A stretch of 64,000 nt of DNA from Hofstenia miamia (GCA_004352715.1 SCFE01000064.1:665537-729536); one strand, 5' to 3'. Shown: positions 9,660-21,189, counted from the first letter of the stretch. Made by a program: numbers and translations. The notes: generated by a model from the sequence alone, not told the origin.

Positions 9660-10960
9660 TCAGCTTAACTTAAACTCAGCACTTCCATCTATCTTCGTTT
9701 CCTTGATATCTGCCATTGCTCTTTTTAAATTTTGAAAATGCAACAGTCTGCAATTATCTAACATATATTCATTGTTTGGCAGTGTTTGCGTTATTATATG
9801 TGGTCCGGACCAGACTGTTTTTAACTTACGGACTTGGTTTGTATTGGTTAGTTTTATTGGTGCAAATGCATAGACTTTATCACCTACTTTGTGCACATGC
9901 CCGTAAATTCTTTTATTATAGTTTCGTTGCTGCCTCACTGCTGATTTCTTTGTATTATGACATATCGTTTCGTGAATTCCTGAAATCTGTTTGCGGAGTT
10001 GGTTTACATATTCATTATTCAAAGCTTTACTATAGTTGGTGTATTGCATTGATAGTGGTGTGGCTGCTTCTCGGCCAAACATCACTTTAAATGGAGTGAT
10101 TCCCGTTGTTGAATGCACTGACGTATTGTAAAAATACTCTATCATCTCGATCACCTCTCACCATCTATTTCCGCCAATTCTCATTGTTGTTACTCTTATT
10201 AGTTTTATCAGAGTCCTATTCAGTCTTTCCACCACGCCATTTGCCTGTGGGTGGTATGCTGTAGTTCTTTCACTGACTATCTCTAGCATCTTCGCCATTT
10301 CCTGAAATAATCCACTTTCAAATTGAGGCCCTTTATCTGATATGATCATTTCCATTGGCCCAAATCGTAATATCCACTCTTTCATTACTATCTCCGCTGT
10401 TGTTTCTGCAGTCATGTTTTTCATTGGGATCATTCTTACGTACTTCGTGAAATTATCCACCATCACCAGTAGAAATTGGTATCCCTCATTATCCTTTGAT
10501 AGTTGTTCCAAGTCGATGTGAACTATTTCGTTTGGTTGTGTGGTGATTATTTTTTCCAATGGTGCTCTCTGTGTTGGGAATCATTGGTTATTGTGTAACA
10601 AGCATGTAGTGCATTTGTTAATGATATCTTCAATCACTTTTCTTACTGCCATTGTTATAAATCGCCTGTTAAACGTTTTCTCTGTTTGCATTATTCCTAG
10701 ATGACCTTTTTCATGTATTCGCCATATAAGATCTCTCTTAAAATATTTGGGTATAGCGATTTGATTGTTTTGTCCTTCAACGTACAGCAACCCATTTCGG
10801 TTTATTTTCCATTTATACCATTCAAAGTAGCTTGCTGTTAGCTTTGATAGTGTCACCTGGGGTTCTTTCAATTTTCTTATTATCTCATTAAGGATTACGT
10901 CATCCTGTTGTTTCTCTATGATTTCCTTTTCAGAGATTTCCTCCTTCATTATGATTGGTA
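9660..10960 (-). CDS. integrase domain of family-1 pol
   Basis: The N-terminal H-H-C-C zinc region is at about 10720-10585 (HEKGHLGIMQTEKTF, then CTTC before a stop). The catalytic core at 10559-10158 has D in HIDLEQ (about 10514), D in ISDKGPQFE (about 10337) and E in NGVVERLNRTL (about 10229), with 35 residues between the last two, so the DD35E triad is intact. The C-terminal part (10154-9660) has the W-x-G-P motif of the GPY/F module in VWSGPHIITQ. Stops at about 10580 and 10156 break the frame, so this copy is inactive as it stands. It joins element cDNA to target DNA in the nucleus. Confidence 0.85.
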
Positions 10961-11079
10961 ATACTGTTTGACCTTTCTTGTCTACATTGATCTCTGGTAG
11001 CTTGTCATATTGGTTGTATGGTAAAAATTGAAATTGCTGCTTTTCCCCATCTATCTTTTCCACATCTCTTTGATACTCT

Positions 11080-11470
11080 GGCAGTGACGTCCAGAGGTCT
11101 GCATTGCTGTGTAGCGTGCCCTTCTGATGCTCTATTGTGAATGTGAATTTGTTAAGATACTCTATCCATTGGGATATGATGCCCAATTTGTCTCCCGAGA
11201 ATTTTTTTAGCCATGCCAGGCCACTGTTATCTGTACATACTCAGAATTCTTTTCCAATCAAAAAGTGTCTAAATTTCTTGATGCTCTCAACTAGGGCTAG
11301 CATCTTGACTTTGGTGGAGCCATAGTTCTCCTCACTTGCCCTTAACTTATGGCTGAAAAATTGTATCAGCACCTCTTTCCCATTCTTGATTTGTCCTAGC
11401 ATTGCTTCTATTGCGACCTTGCTTGCATCACAGTCTAGTATGAACTGTTCATCATAATTTTGCTAGTTCC
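11080..11470 (-). CDS. RNase H domain of family-1 pol
   Basis: The minus-strand reading gives FILDCDASK (first catalytic Asp), an E in ALVESIKKF and D in CTDNSGLAWL, followed by WIEYLNKF and HSNADLWTSLP. This is the standard Ty3 RNase H pattern including the D-x-L-S/T end. It lies directly between RT and integrase, which fixes the Ty3/gypsy gene order. A stop interrupts the region near 11240. The domain degrades the RNA strand during reverse transcription. Confidence 0.8.
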
Positions 11471-12411
11471 TCCTTAATGTTATCCAGTTCCTCTTGTTCC
11501 TGCCATGTCCATATAAATGGTACTGATTTTCTCATGAGTTTCGTCATCTTCGCGGTTTTCCCTGCAATGTTGGGGATGAATGTACTGTAATAATTAAAGA
11601 AACCCATTATTCTTTGGATATCTTTCTTGTTATTTGGTTTCTCTATCTTCCATATCATCTCTCTTGCATTATCTTTCATCAATATCCTCCCCTTTTCTAT
11701 AGTCCTTCCCAGGAAGACGATTTTCTCTTTCAAAATGTCGCATTTGTTGCCGTTTATCTGGAGTCCGGCTTTTCCCAGTATTGTTAGTGTTCTGTCCAAT
11801 TTCTCTATATGTTCTTGTATTGTGTTGCTCATTACAATTATGTCATCTATGTATGCATTAATACCATCCTCCATTCTGTGCGTCTTGTTTTTCAGTACTT
11901 TTGTTATATATCTCTGGAATGTCGCCGGCGCTTTACATAGCCTGAATGCCATGTAGATCCACTCATAAAGTCCGTATGGCGTTATAAATGCTGTCTTCTT
12001 AATGTCCTCTTCTTCCATTCACACTTGCCAATAGGCCTTGCACAAGTCTAATGTTGTAAAATATTTGTGCTTGCTTGATTCGTACAGCATGTCCTCTATT
12101 CTTGGTAGGGGATAGGAGTCTTTCTTTGTTACCTTGTTTAGCTTCTGAAAATCTATGCATAGCCGGTATTTCTCTCCTTGTTTTACAAACACTGTTGGTG
12201 CTGCGTAGGGGCTCTCGCTTGGTCCTATGATTTTATTGTCTATCAATTCTTCAAGTATGCAATTGTATTCATCCTTCATTTGTTCAGGCACTCTTCTGCA
12301 GGGTAGCTTTATTGGTTTATCTGTTGTTGTTACTATCTTGTGTTTCTTGCCAATCGCCTGCCTCACACTTATCTCTCCATAATTGAATATCTGTTTGTGA
12401 CTTCCTAGCAT
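11455..12411 (-). CDS. reverse transcriptase domain of family-1 pol
   Basis: The first block (12411-12019) holds the N-terminal RT motifs L-P-C-R-R-V-P, SPYAAPTVFVKQ, YRLCIDFQKLN and FTTLDLCKAYWQV. The second (12018-11452) holds AFRLCKAPATFQRYI, the catalytic YIDD box (about 11853-11842), FLGRTI and the connection motif GFFNYYSTFIPN. All key Asp residues are present. One in-frame stop after CKAYWQV (about 12017) splits the two blocks; its codon fits a CGA-to-TGA transition. RT copies the genomic RNA from a tRNA primer inside the virus-like particle. Confidence 0.9.
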
Positions 12412-12440
12412 CTCTTTTAATTGTTGAATCTCATTCTCTT

Positions 12441-12644
12441 TCAGATACAGGTAGTCCTCGCTCTTGATGTCTGGGATTTTGTATTTGTCATCAGTTGCTT
12501 TCGTCCCAATGCCCTTGAATCGGCCCCTGGGAGTACTTGCGACTTGGATGGTGTTCGTCCACTTGCCCTTGAGTCAGCCATGTGGAGTACTTTGCGCTTC
12601 CACTTGTAAGTCCTTGAATCGACCATGCAAGTTGTCAGCTCCAT
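12441..12644 (-). repeat. protease/RT spacer carrying three GACTCAAGGGC-type motifs
   Basis: On the minus strand the motif appears at 12511-12523, 12565-12577 and 12610-12622, spaced 54 and 45 bp. Read in one frame it gives repeated D-S-R-A/T (VDSRT, ADSRA, ADSRA), but in the 28.9-kb copy that frame is not continuous with protease, so the repeat is better treated as a nucleic-acid feature. It is shared with the integrase/ORF-X spacer. Confidence 0.6.
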
Positions 12645-12686
12645 CTTCGTCTTCCAATGCTTTCCAAATCACTCTAATGTTTGATT

Positions 12687-13388
12687 TCACATATTTCCAA
12701 ATATCCTAATGTGTGACTTCTTTAGGTTTACATTCCAGTTTGTTGGATTAAGGATTGGTATCTTTCCTTTTCCATTTTTCACTGCACATATGCTAGACAG
12801 CATTGATACTCTTTTTGTATTTATCCTTTTGTTTTCATATATCATTACATTGGCTGTAATCGCTTCTTCTGTTTCAATTTCATACATTTTCCACTGATGC
12901 AGCTGCAAATGTATGTCTTCTTGTAATTCAAACATGATCATTTTATCTCTGCCTTGTTCTTCTTTGATCTCGATCTCTTCCTCCTTGACTTTGATGGTTC
13001 TATCTGCATAATTAATAACACACTTGTTTTTTATGAGGAAGTTGTCTCCCAAAATTATTTTGTATGGTAGCATGTTGTTGTGTGTGTCCACTACTACCAA
13101 TGACTGCTCGAATGTTGTGCTTGCCACTCTTAGCTGCACCTCTTTCAATATTCCTTTCGTGTTGATATATTCACCCAATGCATTTATAAGTCTTTTGTTG
13201 CACTTGTTGAGATCCTCTCTTGTAAAACCTAATTTTGTTTTACATTCCTCCATAATTATAGAAGTTGCTGCTCCCGTATCAATGGTTGCTTTTATCATTA
13301 TCCCATTAACAGATATTGTCATTGTGTTCACTGTATCCATGTTCGCCATAATCATTATTGATGCGTGGTTTTTAAGAGTTGGCGCTCC
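12687..13388 (-). CDS. retroviral-type aspartic protease domain of family-1 pol
   Basis: MIKATIDTGAATSII carries the catalytic D-T-G triplet (Asp at about 13280), followed by a hydrophobic strand and ILGDNFLIKNK, the I-L-G-x-D/N-F-L motif near the end of retropepsins. It starts about 30 bp after the gag stop in the -1 frame, and that frame is open upstream through the gag stop. A 1-bp deletion near 12690, relative to the 28-kb copy, ends the frame early. The enzyme acts as a dimer, cutting Gag and Gag-Pol during particle maturation. Confidence 0.85.
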   Translation of the reverse strand, partial: GAPTLKNHASIMIMANMDTVNTMTISVNGIMIKATIDTGAATSIIMEECKTKLGFTREDLNKCNKRLINALGEYINTKGILKEVQLRVASTTFEQSLVVVDTHNNMLPYKIILGDNFLIKNKCVINYADRTIKVKEEEIEIKEEQGRDKMIMFELQEDIHLQLHQWKMYEIETEEAITANVMIYENKRINTKRVSMLSSICAVKNGKGKIPILNPTNWNVNLKKSHIRIFGNM

Positions 13389-13390
13389 AT

Positions 13391-15197
13391 TTAGTTTTCT
13401 GATTCTTCATCAGTCTGGGGTCCTTCATTCATTTCTTCCTCTGATTCTATTAAATCTTCGTCTTCAAAGTACCCTTGCTCTTCTCCAATCATGTTTATTT
13501 GTTTGTGGCAATAATCTCTTTTGTGTCCTTTCTTCCCACAGTTATAACATTTCACATCTCTTTCTTGGACCTTCTTTGTTTTTCCGTCTCTGGTTTTTAT
13601 TTTTATTGTTTTCTCCTGTTTGTCTGTTTCATAAGTTTTTGTTGTATTTTTCTGTTTAGCGTTGCTCCTCCACGCTGGTGTTTCTCTATGCCATGCTGCT
13701 TTTTCATTTATTCTCGCATTGTTTTTTATTGTGGCCTGTATTTCCACTGCCTTTCTGATCATTTTTTCCAGTTTATCATCTACATTGCACTTGATTTCAA
13801 ATTGCGCCCTTATGTTGTTGGGCATACCTTTACAAATATGCAAGAAGAGGTCGTATTTTGAGTATTGATTTTCTCTTGAGCTTAGCATGACCAATCTCTT
13901 GACCTGCTCTATGTAATTGCAAATGTCGTCCATCTTTTTCATTTTTGTTCTGTTGTATGTAATTGCGAATGTCATCTGTCTTTTTCATTTTTGTTCCATT
14001 CAAAATTATTCTATATTGGTTTTTGAAACTTTCATTTCTATAATTGATAAAATCACTGATTAGTAGTTTGTAATCTGTCTTAGTTTCTGGATCTAGCAGC
14101 AGGTAATGCTGCGCTGCCGCTCCCGTCAAGTATAGGGGGAATCTAGCTGCTGCTGAGTGTTGGCTTACTTTTCTTTCCGCCATAGTTAGTTTGAACATTT
14201 GAAGCCATTCCCTGAATGTTGGGTTGTACCCATCTACTCTACCATTGAACTTTGGTAGTGTGGCTTTGCAAGGGATCATATCATTTCCCAATTCTTGGTT
14301 CAGTATCAAGTTGCTGTACTTGGGTTTCATGTGTTTTGTTGTCCCTTCTTCGTTTCACAGCTGTGTAGTTATTGCTTTTGTGATCTCGTCTATAAATTTC
14401 TTTTTCTCCGCCTCGTTTTCATTGTCTGAAGAATCTTCTTCCAATAATTTATCATTAAGTGGTGTTGTTTGTAGTTCGCGTTCCTTTCTGCCTACAAACT
14501 GAAAGTTGTGGGAGCATACATTCTCTTGTTGTTCTTCTTTGTTTAGCTGCAGTAGTCTCAGTTTATCCTTTAGATGAGCTATCTCTTCTTGCCTCAAGTC
14601 ATTGTCTCTGATTAGGCGTTTGTTCTCTATTTCCAACAGGTTCTGTTGTGCTTGTGCTGGCTGTCATTGTTCACTCTTGTTTGTTTCTAGTCAGATTATT
14701 TTGCTCCTTAGTTGCATTATCTCTGCGGCTTGTACATCGTTGTCTTGTATTAGCTGCTGGTTTGTTGTCTCTAGTACGTTGTTTTTCTCTTGCAAGAGCT
14801 GGTTTTGCTCTAAGAATCTCCTATTTGACTCTGTTAATTGCTTCGTGAGTGTCTTAATCTCACTCTGAAATGCTTTGCTTTGTTCGATTAGTTTGGTGTC
14901 CATCTCGACTTGGATGTTTTTAATTGCTTCTGCATTTGATTGCTCGATCTCTTCTATTTTCTTTGTTAATAAGCTTATTTCTTCTTGTAAAAGTTTTTCA
15001 GTTTCACTGTTTTTTTTCAAAATTTCAAAAATCTCCGGGGTTCCTGGTTCAGAGGGGGATTCCTGTCTTACTGATTCTGGGGTTTGGGCTGCTTCAGTAT
15101 TCCTTGGGTATGATGAAGATCATGTTGCCATGGGGGTGTTGGTTTTTGGTACTGTTTTCTTTGCACTTCCTCTCTTATTACTCTTATTATTCGTCAT
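13391..15197 (-). CDS. gag: gag polyprotein of family 1 (coiled coil, capsid, CCHC nucleocapsid)
   Basis: The start is the ATG at 15197, about 200 bp after the PBS. Residues 1-60 are basic and Ser/Pro-rich. A long heptad-type coiled coil follows (15020-14400: LLQEEISLLTKKIEEIEQ and similar). The capsid region (14330-13770) includes FREWLQMFKLTMAERKVSQH and FPLYLTGAAAQHYL. One CCHC zinc knuckle, CYNCGKKGHKRDYC (about 13551-13510), precedes an acidic tail ending ESEN-stop at 13391. Internal stops and an apparent short repeat near 13930-13990 break the frame. Gag assembles the virus-like particle and binds the RNA. The N-terminal coiled coil is unusually long. Confidence 0.85.
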
Positions 15198-15400
15198 TGT
15201 TTCTTGATGTTGTAGTGGCTTTCCAATTTGGTTACAATTTAAGAGTCTAATTTGCACTTGTTGCGGTTAGGATTTTCTGCCTCTGCTGAATTTATGTCTT
15301 CATTTCCTGCCTTGTTGCTTCCTTTTTTCTTTTACTTCGAGTTCATTTCTGAGTTTTGAAAGAGTATTGCTGTGTGTTTCCTCTCCTTTGACTTTGTTCT

Positions 15401-15418
15401 TATTTGTCACAGTTGCCA
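15401..15418 (-). promoter_or_regulatory. primer-binding site, family 1
   Basis: On the minus strand TGGCAACTGTGACAAATA directly follows LTR1. The equivalent at 44043-44060 is TGGCGATCATGACAAATA. The TGGCGA-x-x-x-TGACA pattern fits complementarity to the 3' end of an animal tRNA-Arg (inferred from memory), unlike the family-2 site. Confidence 0.55.
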
Positions 15419-16159
15419 TGTAACATCCTCTACCAGGCCTTTGGCGCCATGTATTATTGTTAATAATTATCACTCAATTAATGGTGGGTAAGGATTTACT
15501 AATTTAATAAACTGCCAGATGTTTCCTCTTCACTTAACTAGTTACATTAACTGAGTATTAATCATCACTGTTTAGGTGACAAATCCATGCAGTGTTCTCT
15601 AATTGATTAACTCTGGTATACTGTACTGAAGTGATTGATAGTAAGACTAAGCAAGAATTGAAAAACTCTCTATCCGTAATTTAAGTGCGGTTTTGTGACT
15701 GGCACAAGGAACCTTAAATTGCTTCCATGATGGAATCCAGCCACTACTCAACACAACTTGCTTAGCTGAACATTTTATTAAATATCAAACCAGATAAATG
15801 ATGAAAAGAAATTAAAATAAACTCTGAAGAATTTATTGCTCATCAAATTCCATTTAAAATCTAAGCTATTTATTTAAAAAGTTCTAAGTACCTGCCAATT
15901 TCAAATTTTGAATTAATCTTCTGCCAATATGGCTGTTCTGATGTCAGCGTAATTTCACTTGGTTCAATTTGTCTAATTTTCCTTAATCGGTAAGCTGTAT
16001 TTCTCATAATGTGCAATATTGTAACTTAGTTGCATTAATACAAATGAATAAAATATTTTAACTAAATTTTACAATCACTTTTGATCATATTTAATCACTA
16101 TTAATCTTTTGACACTATTCCTTTTTAGTTTGCAGCTTATTTCTTTGGTTGATGCAACA
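15419..16159 (-). mobile_element. LTR1, 5' LTR of the family-1 element (741 bp)
   Basis: Runs from TGTAACATCC to TTGATGCAACA (plus view). Against the 1161-bp LTR1 at 44061-45221 it lacks an internal block after GATTAACTCTGG (about 15615), a different deletion from that of its partner at 5509-5915. The first 200 bp differ from that partner at roughly 1 base in 10. Confidence 0.8.
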
Positions 16160-17650
16160 AAATTTCCTTAAAGTGCTTGTAAATTTTTTCAAAATGCAAT
16201 TCAGATAGCAATTTGAACTTAGAAGTTGGATTGAACTTTGTATATATATCTGAATTTTTTTTACTTAATTTGCACTTTATACTTAGAGCATCCAATTTAT
16301 CAAATATTTGCTGTTTAGTGGACATTAGAACAAGTCTTCAAAAAAATTACTCCTGTAGGAAGGCACTTTGCATAATTCATAATACTAGCTTCTTCAATAG
16401 ATACATTATTCCCAAAAGCATTTCCTAAAGGTTAATGAATTCTGCAATTTAAGATGGGCTGTGGTAGTTAATAAAAAATTTAGAATTATCAAACCCAGTC
16501 TTCATTATGATAAAATCATTGTTCAATATGTTGTGGATGCTAAATTTTTTAAACACAATAGTCAGTGATGTTTGACAATTGACCATTTTATTACTTAGAT
16601 TGTATTCAAATGTTGAATACTTCAAACTACTTCTGCAGTCACCTGAGTTAACATGAAAGTAATAGCAGTGCTGTATGCATGAAAATCCTATTTGATTTTT
16701 ATTGCTTTTAATGCACATTGTTTTGATTATTTGTACTGCTTTCCAAATCTCTCAACAATTTATATTTTTAGTATTTCAGAATTTGTATTTAGTACATTAA
16801 TCATTTAAAAACAAAAATAACTTTTTGAAAATGATATAATAAGTGAAAGGTTGGACATCAAATCTCTAGAATCCTTCATGATCAAATTCTGAAATCCTAT
16901 AGTGTGATTGTGAGGCCAAATAATTGCATGATTTTGAATAAATATTAAAAATGTTTAAATTTTTATTTTTGGAGAGGCTTTGAAGAGTCATCCTGATGCT
17001 GTTTTTTAAATATTTAGTCTGAATATTTTACAAATACAAAAAAAATGCAATAAATAAAAGAAAAGTAAATGCCATTTTCAACATGTTATTCTTCATCTCT
17101 TATTATATTAGGTTATTAAACAATTTATTAGGTTATGGACAACTACATTAATTGTTAGCCAAGACTCAAGTTAATTTCTACTGAAGCAATGCTCATTGTG
17201 CAATGAATGCTGCCAATTTACATTTATTTGTTTAATGATTTCTACAAATTTATCAATGGAGATTATCAAAATTTATTGTAATAATTTGCATTAAAAATGT
17301 TTAAATAATAAACAATATCCTAAAAAACTTAGTATTGAACAAATTTGTAGTATTTAAACATTTAATAGCTAATATGCTATTCATGTGTAAAAACACTTTT
17401 GTATATACTTTTGTTTATTCTAGTGTTGTCAATGCCAATATCTATTGAGATTAATCTTTGACTTCCTGCCTTGAGCACTAGTTTGCATTCCATAAAAGAG
17501 AACTTTCAATGATTTAGGCTGTTCCTGCAAGGTCTTTTACTTTTAATGTAATTCGGATCTGCTTGTAATGCAAGCTTATTTCATAAACAATCAGATGCTG
17601 ATCTGGAAATATTTGGTTTCTTATGCCTTCACTATTTTCTTAAACTCATT
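16160..17650. other. AT-rich sequence without a recognised gene
   Basis: No supported gene. Minus-strand open stretches at 16137-16325 and 16449-16718 encode Lys/Asn-rich or Cys/Tyr-rich peptides that I cannot place; they may be a decayed fragment. The sequence is almost free of CpG. Confidence 0.5.
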
Positions 17651-18130
17651 TTGTTAGTTCTAGTTTTTGCATGACATTTATGAATCAAATATGATAAATC
17701 TATGAGCAAGTTTTTGTCAATAATTAATTTGACAAAAATATTAGGACTATTCACTATGCATTTATTTTAGCAAAACATGCAGATGAGTCTACATGAATTT
17801 CAATTTCAAATTGACAGGTACTTTGTGTTTTGATTATAAATACAAGTAGCCCACTGTATGTATGATGAATTATATTCTTTGGAAATTACTTATTTTGCAA
17901 TTTGTTTTTAATTTGATTAGTTCATATAAATGCATTGCAAATTAGTTCATGTAAAGTAGTGGTCAGGATTCCACAATTCTTAGTTCTATTCCCCTGACCA
18001 TTAATTGCATTTAGATTAGGTATAAGATTAAGGTTTTCCCCATCTAGCTTTATAATGAATTTGGAAATGGCTAGTTAGCTAAACATAGGGTATATCTTAA
18101 ATTTTTTAGATCCAAATTATTGACTATAGA
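17650..18130 (+). mobile_element. LTR1-related LTR remnant, left side of ORF-X copy C
   Basis: It contains GACAGGTACTTTG, a TATA-like TTATAAATACAAG at about 17838, AGTAGTGGTCAGGATTCCAC and TTAGGTATAAGATTAAGG. These follow in the same order as in the plus-strand LTR1 at 41180-41540 and the reverse complement of 44061-44960. The LTR termini cannot be located. Confidence 0.5.
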
Positions 18131-18740
18131 CTTATTGATAATGCAACCTTATATCTTATTGATTGCTTATTTAGTAATACTAAGTGTAAGTTAGGAATAT
18201 GCTATCTATTTGTGATGTATAAAATTATTCATCACTTGTTTTTGTTAATGGTGATTACTAAGTGATATTACTTTTTACTGATTTCATTTTTATTGTACAT
18301 GAAGCAGCTAGTAACTTGTACAGTTGCCTAGCACAACTAAGGGCCTGTTTGATCAGTTGACTTTTACAATAACACAAATTCACAAGAGTGATTTAAGGGT
18401 TAGCAGATGATAAAGGAACAACAGAAGCACAATTTTCCTTCAAAAAGTCTAAAAACCAATTCAAGGGTAAGTGGACCAACAGAGTTCCAGGCAAAGGTGT
18501 AAGTAGAGAAGAACAATATTAATATGAATGTGATTCAAGGCTGACAGTATTATGGAGCTAACAGCTGTTCAAGTGCTAACAGAGAAAATAAATGTAAGCT
18601 GATTCAAGGGTGACCAAGTAGATGCCATTAGCACTGGTTCAGAGCATATGGATTGTGAACTGAGCACCAGTACAAGCAGAAGTACCACATGCCCTTTCAG
18701 ATACCACCTCCAAAAGAATGGTAAGATCTAAAGGAAGAGA
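18131..18740 (+). repeat. copy-C spacer with GATTCAAGGG-type repeats
   Basis: No ORF. Motifs close to GATTCAAGGG occur at about 18390, 18460, 18532 and 18601, spaced about 70 bp. From 18635 the sequence GGATTGTGAACTGAGCACCAG-like, followed by GGTAAGATCTAAAGG, matches the minus strand of 8890-9010. It is thus the same integrase/ORF-X junction as in the family-1 element. Confidence 0.6.
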
Positions 18741-18749
18741 AAACTGATG

Positions 18750-21170
18750 GAGAAACATTACATCTATTCTTAATTGGTACAACAAAAATATGATATATGT
18801 CTTTTGAGAAACTATCATCAGAATCAAAAAATGCGCATGAGAAAAATAGAAAAAACAAAGGGCAAAAACCTACCAATGGTATTAGACAAAACAATAGGCC
18901 ATGGATAATGTGATAATAATCTATCCTCGTAAAATAAATGAAATGTGATAAAAGAACATATGTGAGTACACAGTACACATCACATTTGACAAAATTTTAC
19001 ATTAGCAAAGGTACAAAACATAATTGCATGCAAAGAGGGAATAACCAACATACCACAAATAAATGTCAACCATGACAATTTAAAATTTAGAGAACCAAAT
19101 TGACTAGATGTTGAGAATTGCAAAAGGGCAGAAGTTGCAGATGGTGATAATAGAGAAAATTAACAATAGAAAACCTACCAGAGTTTTTGTATGAAATGTG
19201 CATGAAAGTCCAAAACATTTTTGTAACAAAAAAGAAACTAACATACACCATAATAATTGAATTGATTAAATTCAATTTGCAATTGGACTATTGGACTTAA
19301 TATATTGTATAATGGTTGACCCATGAATAGCAATAAGCTTGTACAGCCAAGTAAAAATAAATTGAATTAATAATGAACACAGAAGGGTGTAGAAAAAGTA
19401 AACACATTATTCATAAAATGTAGTCTAACCCAGTGACAAGAACAATTAAAATAGATCAAAAATATCTAAAAAAACAATGGAACTGGAGAAAAATACAAGC
19501 ATACAATCACCAGTGATAACAAAAAAGTCGCATTGAAAAAGGATCACTAATGTGTAGAAATAGTGCTACATAAAATACATGGTGCATTTGAACTGAACAC
19601 AAGAAAGGATTTCAAGAGTCTAGTATTTGAAAAAATCAACACACTGGAGATAAGAATTAGAGCAATAGATTGGTTATTAGCAATCTTCATAACAGAGGAT
19701 GAAGAAATCAAAATATCAATTTCACAACAATTCAGAAATATATTATCCAAAGAGAAGAAATTTAAATTTCATTTTCACATATGAACACCAATACCAAGAA
19801 TTGGCTATTAAAAGGACATGTCAAAAAAGATGAACTCTTCAGATTAATCAAAGAACAAATGCTAATAATTGAAAAATAAATAAGTAGAATCTTTGTAAAA
19901 CAGAGCTCAATGGAAAGAATGTCAATTGTCAAGATGGAAAAAAAGACCAGGAGTGAGAAAGCATTATTCAATGAGGCCATGAAGTAATATATGTGGGGTG
20001 TGATACCTGAAACAAGGTTGCAATCCTGGATCACATCCAAGATAATTGTAGAAACAAGGATGGCAAACACCACAGAAATAACAAAAATAATCAAGGAGAA
20101 AAATGCATAGATTATAATAATAGAAAAATTCAAGAGATTTAGAAAAGAGAGCCTGAGATGCACATTTACAAAATTAATGAAAAATACTCAAATATTGAAG
20201 AAAGAAGGAATCACCAAACCTATTGGGATGTGAGAAATGGTTACAAACACCCAACATAAAATGCAAATTGAAGAAAAACTACTAACATCAAAGCACCTAA
20301 TTCTATCCCAAAAAGTTCAAGAAAAGATTGACAAAATCAACAGTGAAAAATGATGAAACACAAGCCAAACAAGCATGATAGAATAGGTTTATACAGATGA
20401 CAAAATATACTTAGTTGAATTAAAATTAACAAAAGAGAGACAAGATTAAATAAAAAATAGAAAGAGTCAATAGATAGGAGAAAACCAAACTTCAGTGATG
20501 ATGACATTGATTTTCAATGAAGCACTTGCATGCACAGAATTAGAAGAATTGTTAAACAATGTAGTCAACTGGCAGTAGATGCTGAGTGAATTACCTCTAG
20601 GATTGAATTAGCTGACAACTTAACAATGAAACTAAAGAAAAGAGCACTAATTTAAAGATTCTATGACAAAATCTTGAAGCAAAATGAACTACCCAGCTAC
20701 AATAGGCAGGCAGCAGTGCCCACAACAATTGTGACATATGAAATGATTGAAGAGAAAATAGAAACCAAAATATTCAATTGTACACCACCTGAAGCAATAT
20801 CTATTCATTTGATCATAGTAAGATAGAATGTACAAAAAGATAAAGTAATAGCAATATCACACTTGCACAAATATAAGTCATAGACAAACACAAAACAAAA
20901 ATCCAATCATCATAAACAGAGAGAGGTACAAGAAGTCAAAAAAAATATTAAAAAAGAATTATTATAGAGGATATATATATTGAGAGAATGGTTGCCCCAC
21001 ATGATTTATACATAAGATCTATGTGTGGAAGGCAAACAAATAAATCTTCACATAAAAAAGTTGAAAGAAAAAAGAGAAAATGACCAATAAAATAAATTAT
21101 TTTATTGTTGGGAGTCAATGACAGGCTATACAGATATTTTGACATAATGCTGCTAAAACTAAGATTAAAA
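18750..21170 (+). pseudogene. ORF-X copy C, decayed, no gag or pol attached
   Basis: It aligns with copy B from its start (SFEKLSSESKN versus AFEKLSPETKT, about 18800). It continues through IDWLLAIFITEDEEIKI (about 19670, versus AWLLAILLTEDKDLRL), a TKNWLLKGHVKK-like block (about 19797) and YMWGVIPETRLQ (about 19990) to an LKKLKEKRE-like block (about 21060). It then breaks off near 21140, before the complete C-terminal domain. Stops are frequent and the plus strand is strongly A-rich, with many changes that look like G-to-A relative to copy B. It lies between LTR1-like remnants with no gag or pol, so it may be an internally deleted element. Confidence 0.65.
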
Positions 21171-21189
21171 AAAGAAAGAAAAAGAATTC

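Larger units (their letters stand above)
5509..16159 (-). mobile_element. family-1 Ty3/gypsy LTR retrotransposon with a third ORF (10.65 kb)
   Basis: In minus-strand order it holds LTR1, PBS, gag (coiled coil, capsid, CCHC knuckle), protease, RT, RNase H, integrase, ORF-X, polypurine tract and LTR1. RT-RNaseH-integrase order defines the Ty3/gypsy type. Only scattered stops interrupt pol, and the key catalytic residues that can be read are intact, so it is the youngest-looking element in the window. The two LTRs are unequal (407 and 741 bp), about 10% diverged where they overlap, and lack a matching target duplication. The element may therefore be a recombinant or a mis-join. Confidence 0.85.

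Noticed and set aside
9716-10090. Plus-strand hydrophobic ORF as a membrane protein
   Set aside because: It is antisense to integrase; its hydrophobicity reflects the A-rich sense strand read backwards.
12441-12644. Repeated D-S-R-A peptide as protease cleavage sites in the polyprotein
   Set aside because: In the better-framed copy at 28.9 kb the protease frame does not read D-S-R-A through this stretch, so only the nucleotide motif is supported.
13024-13861. Several plus-strand Phe/Leu/Ser-rich ORFs as membrane or envelope genes
   Set aside because: All are complementary shadows of gag and protease on the minus strand.
16137-16718. Minus-strand ORFs beside LTR1 as a host exon or ORF-X end
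   Set aside because: No alignment with the C-terminal blocks of ORF-X copies A, B or D and no splice or domain evidence.
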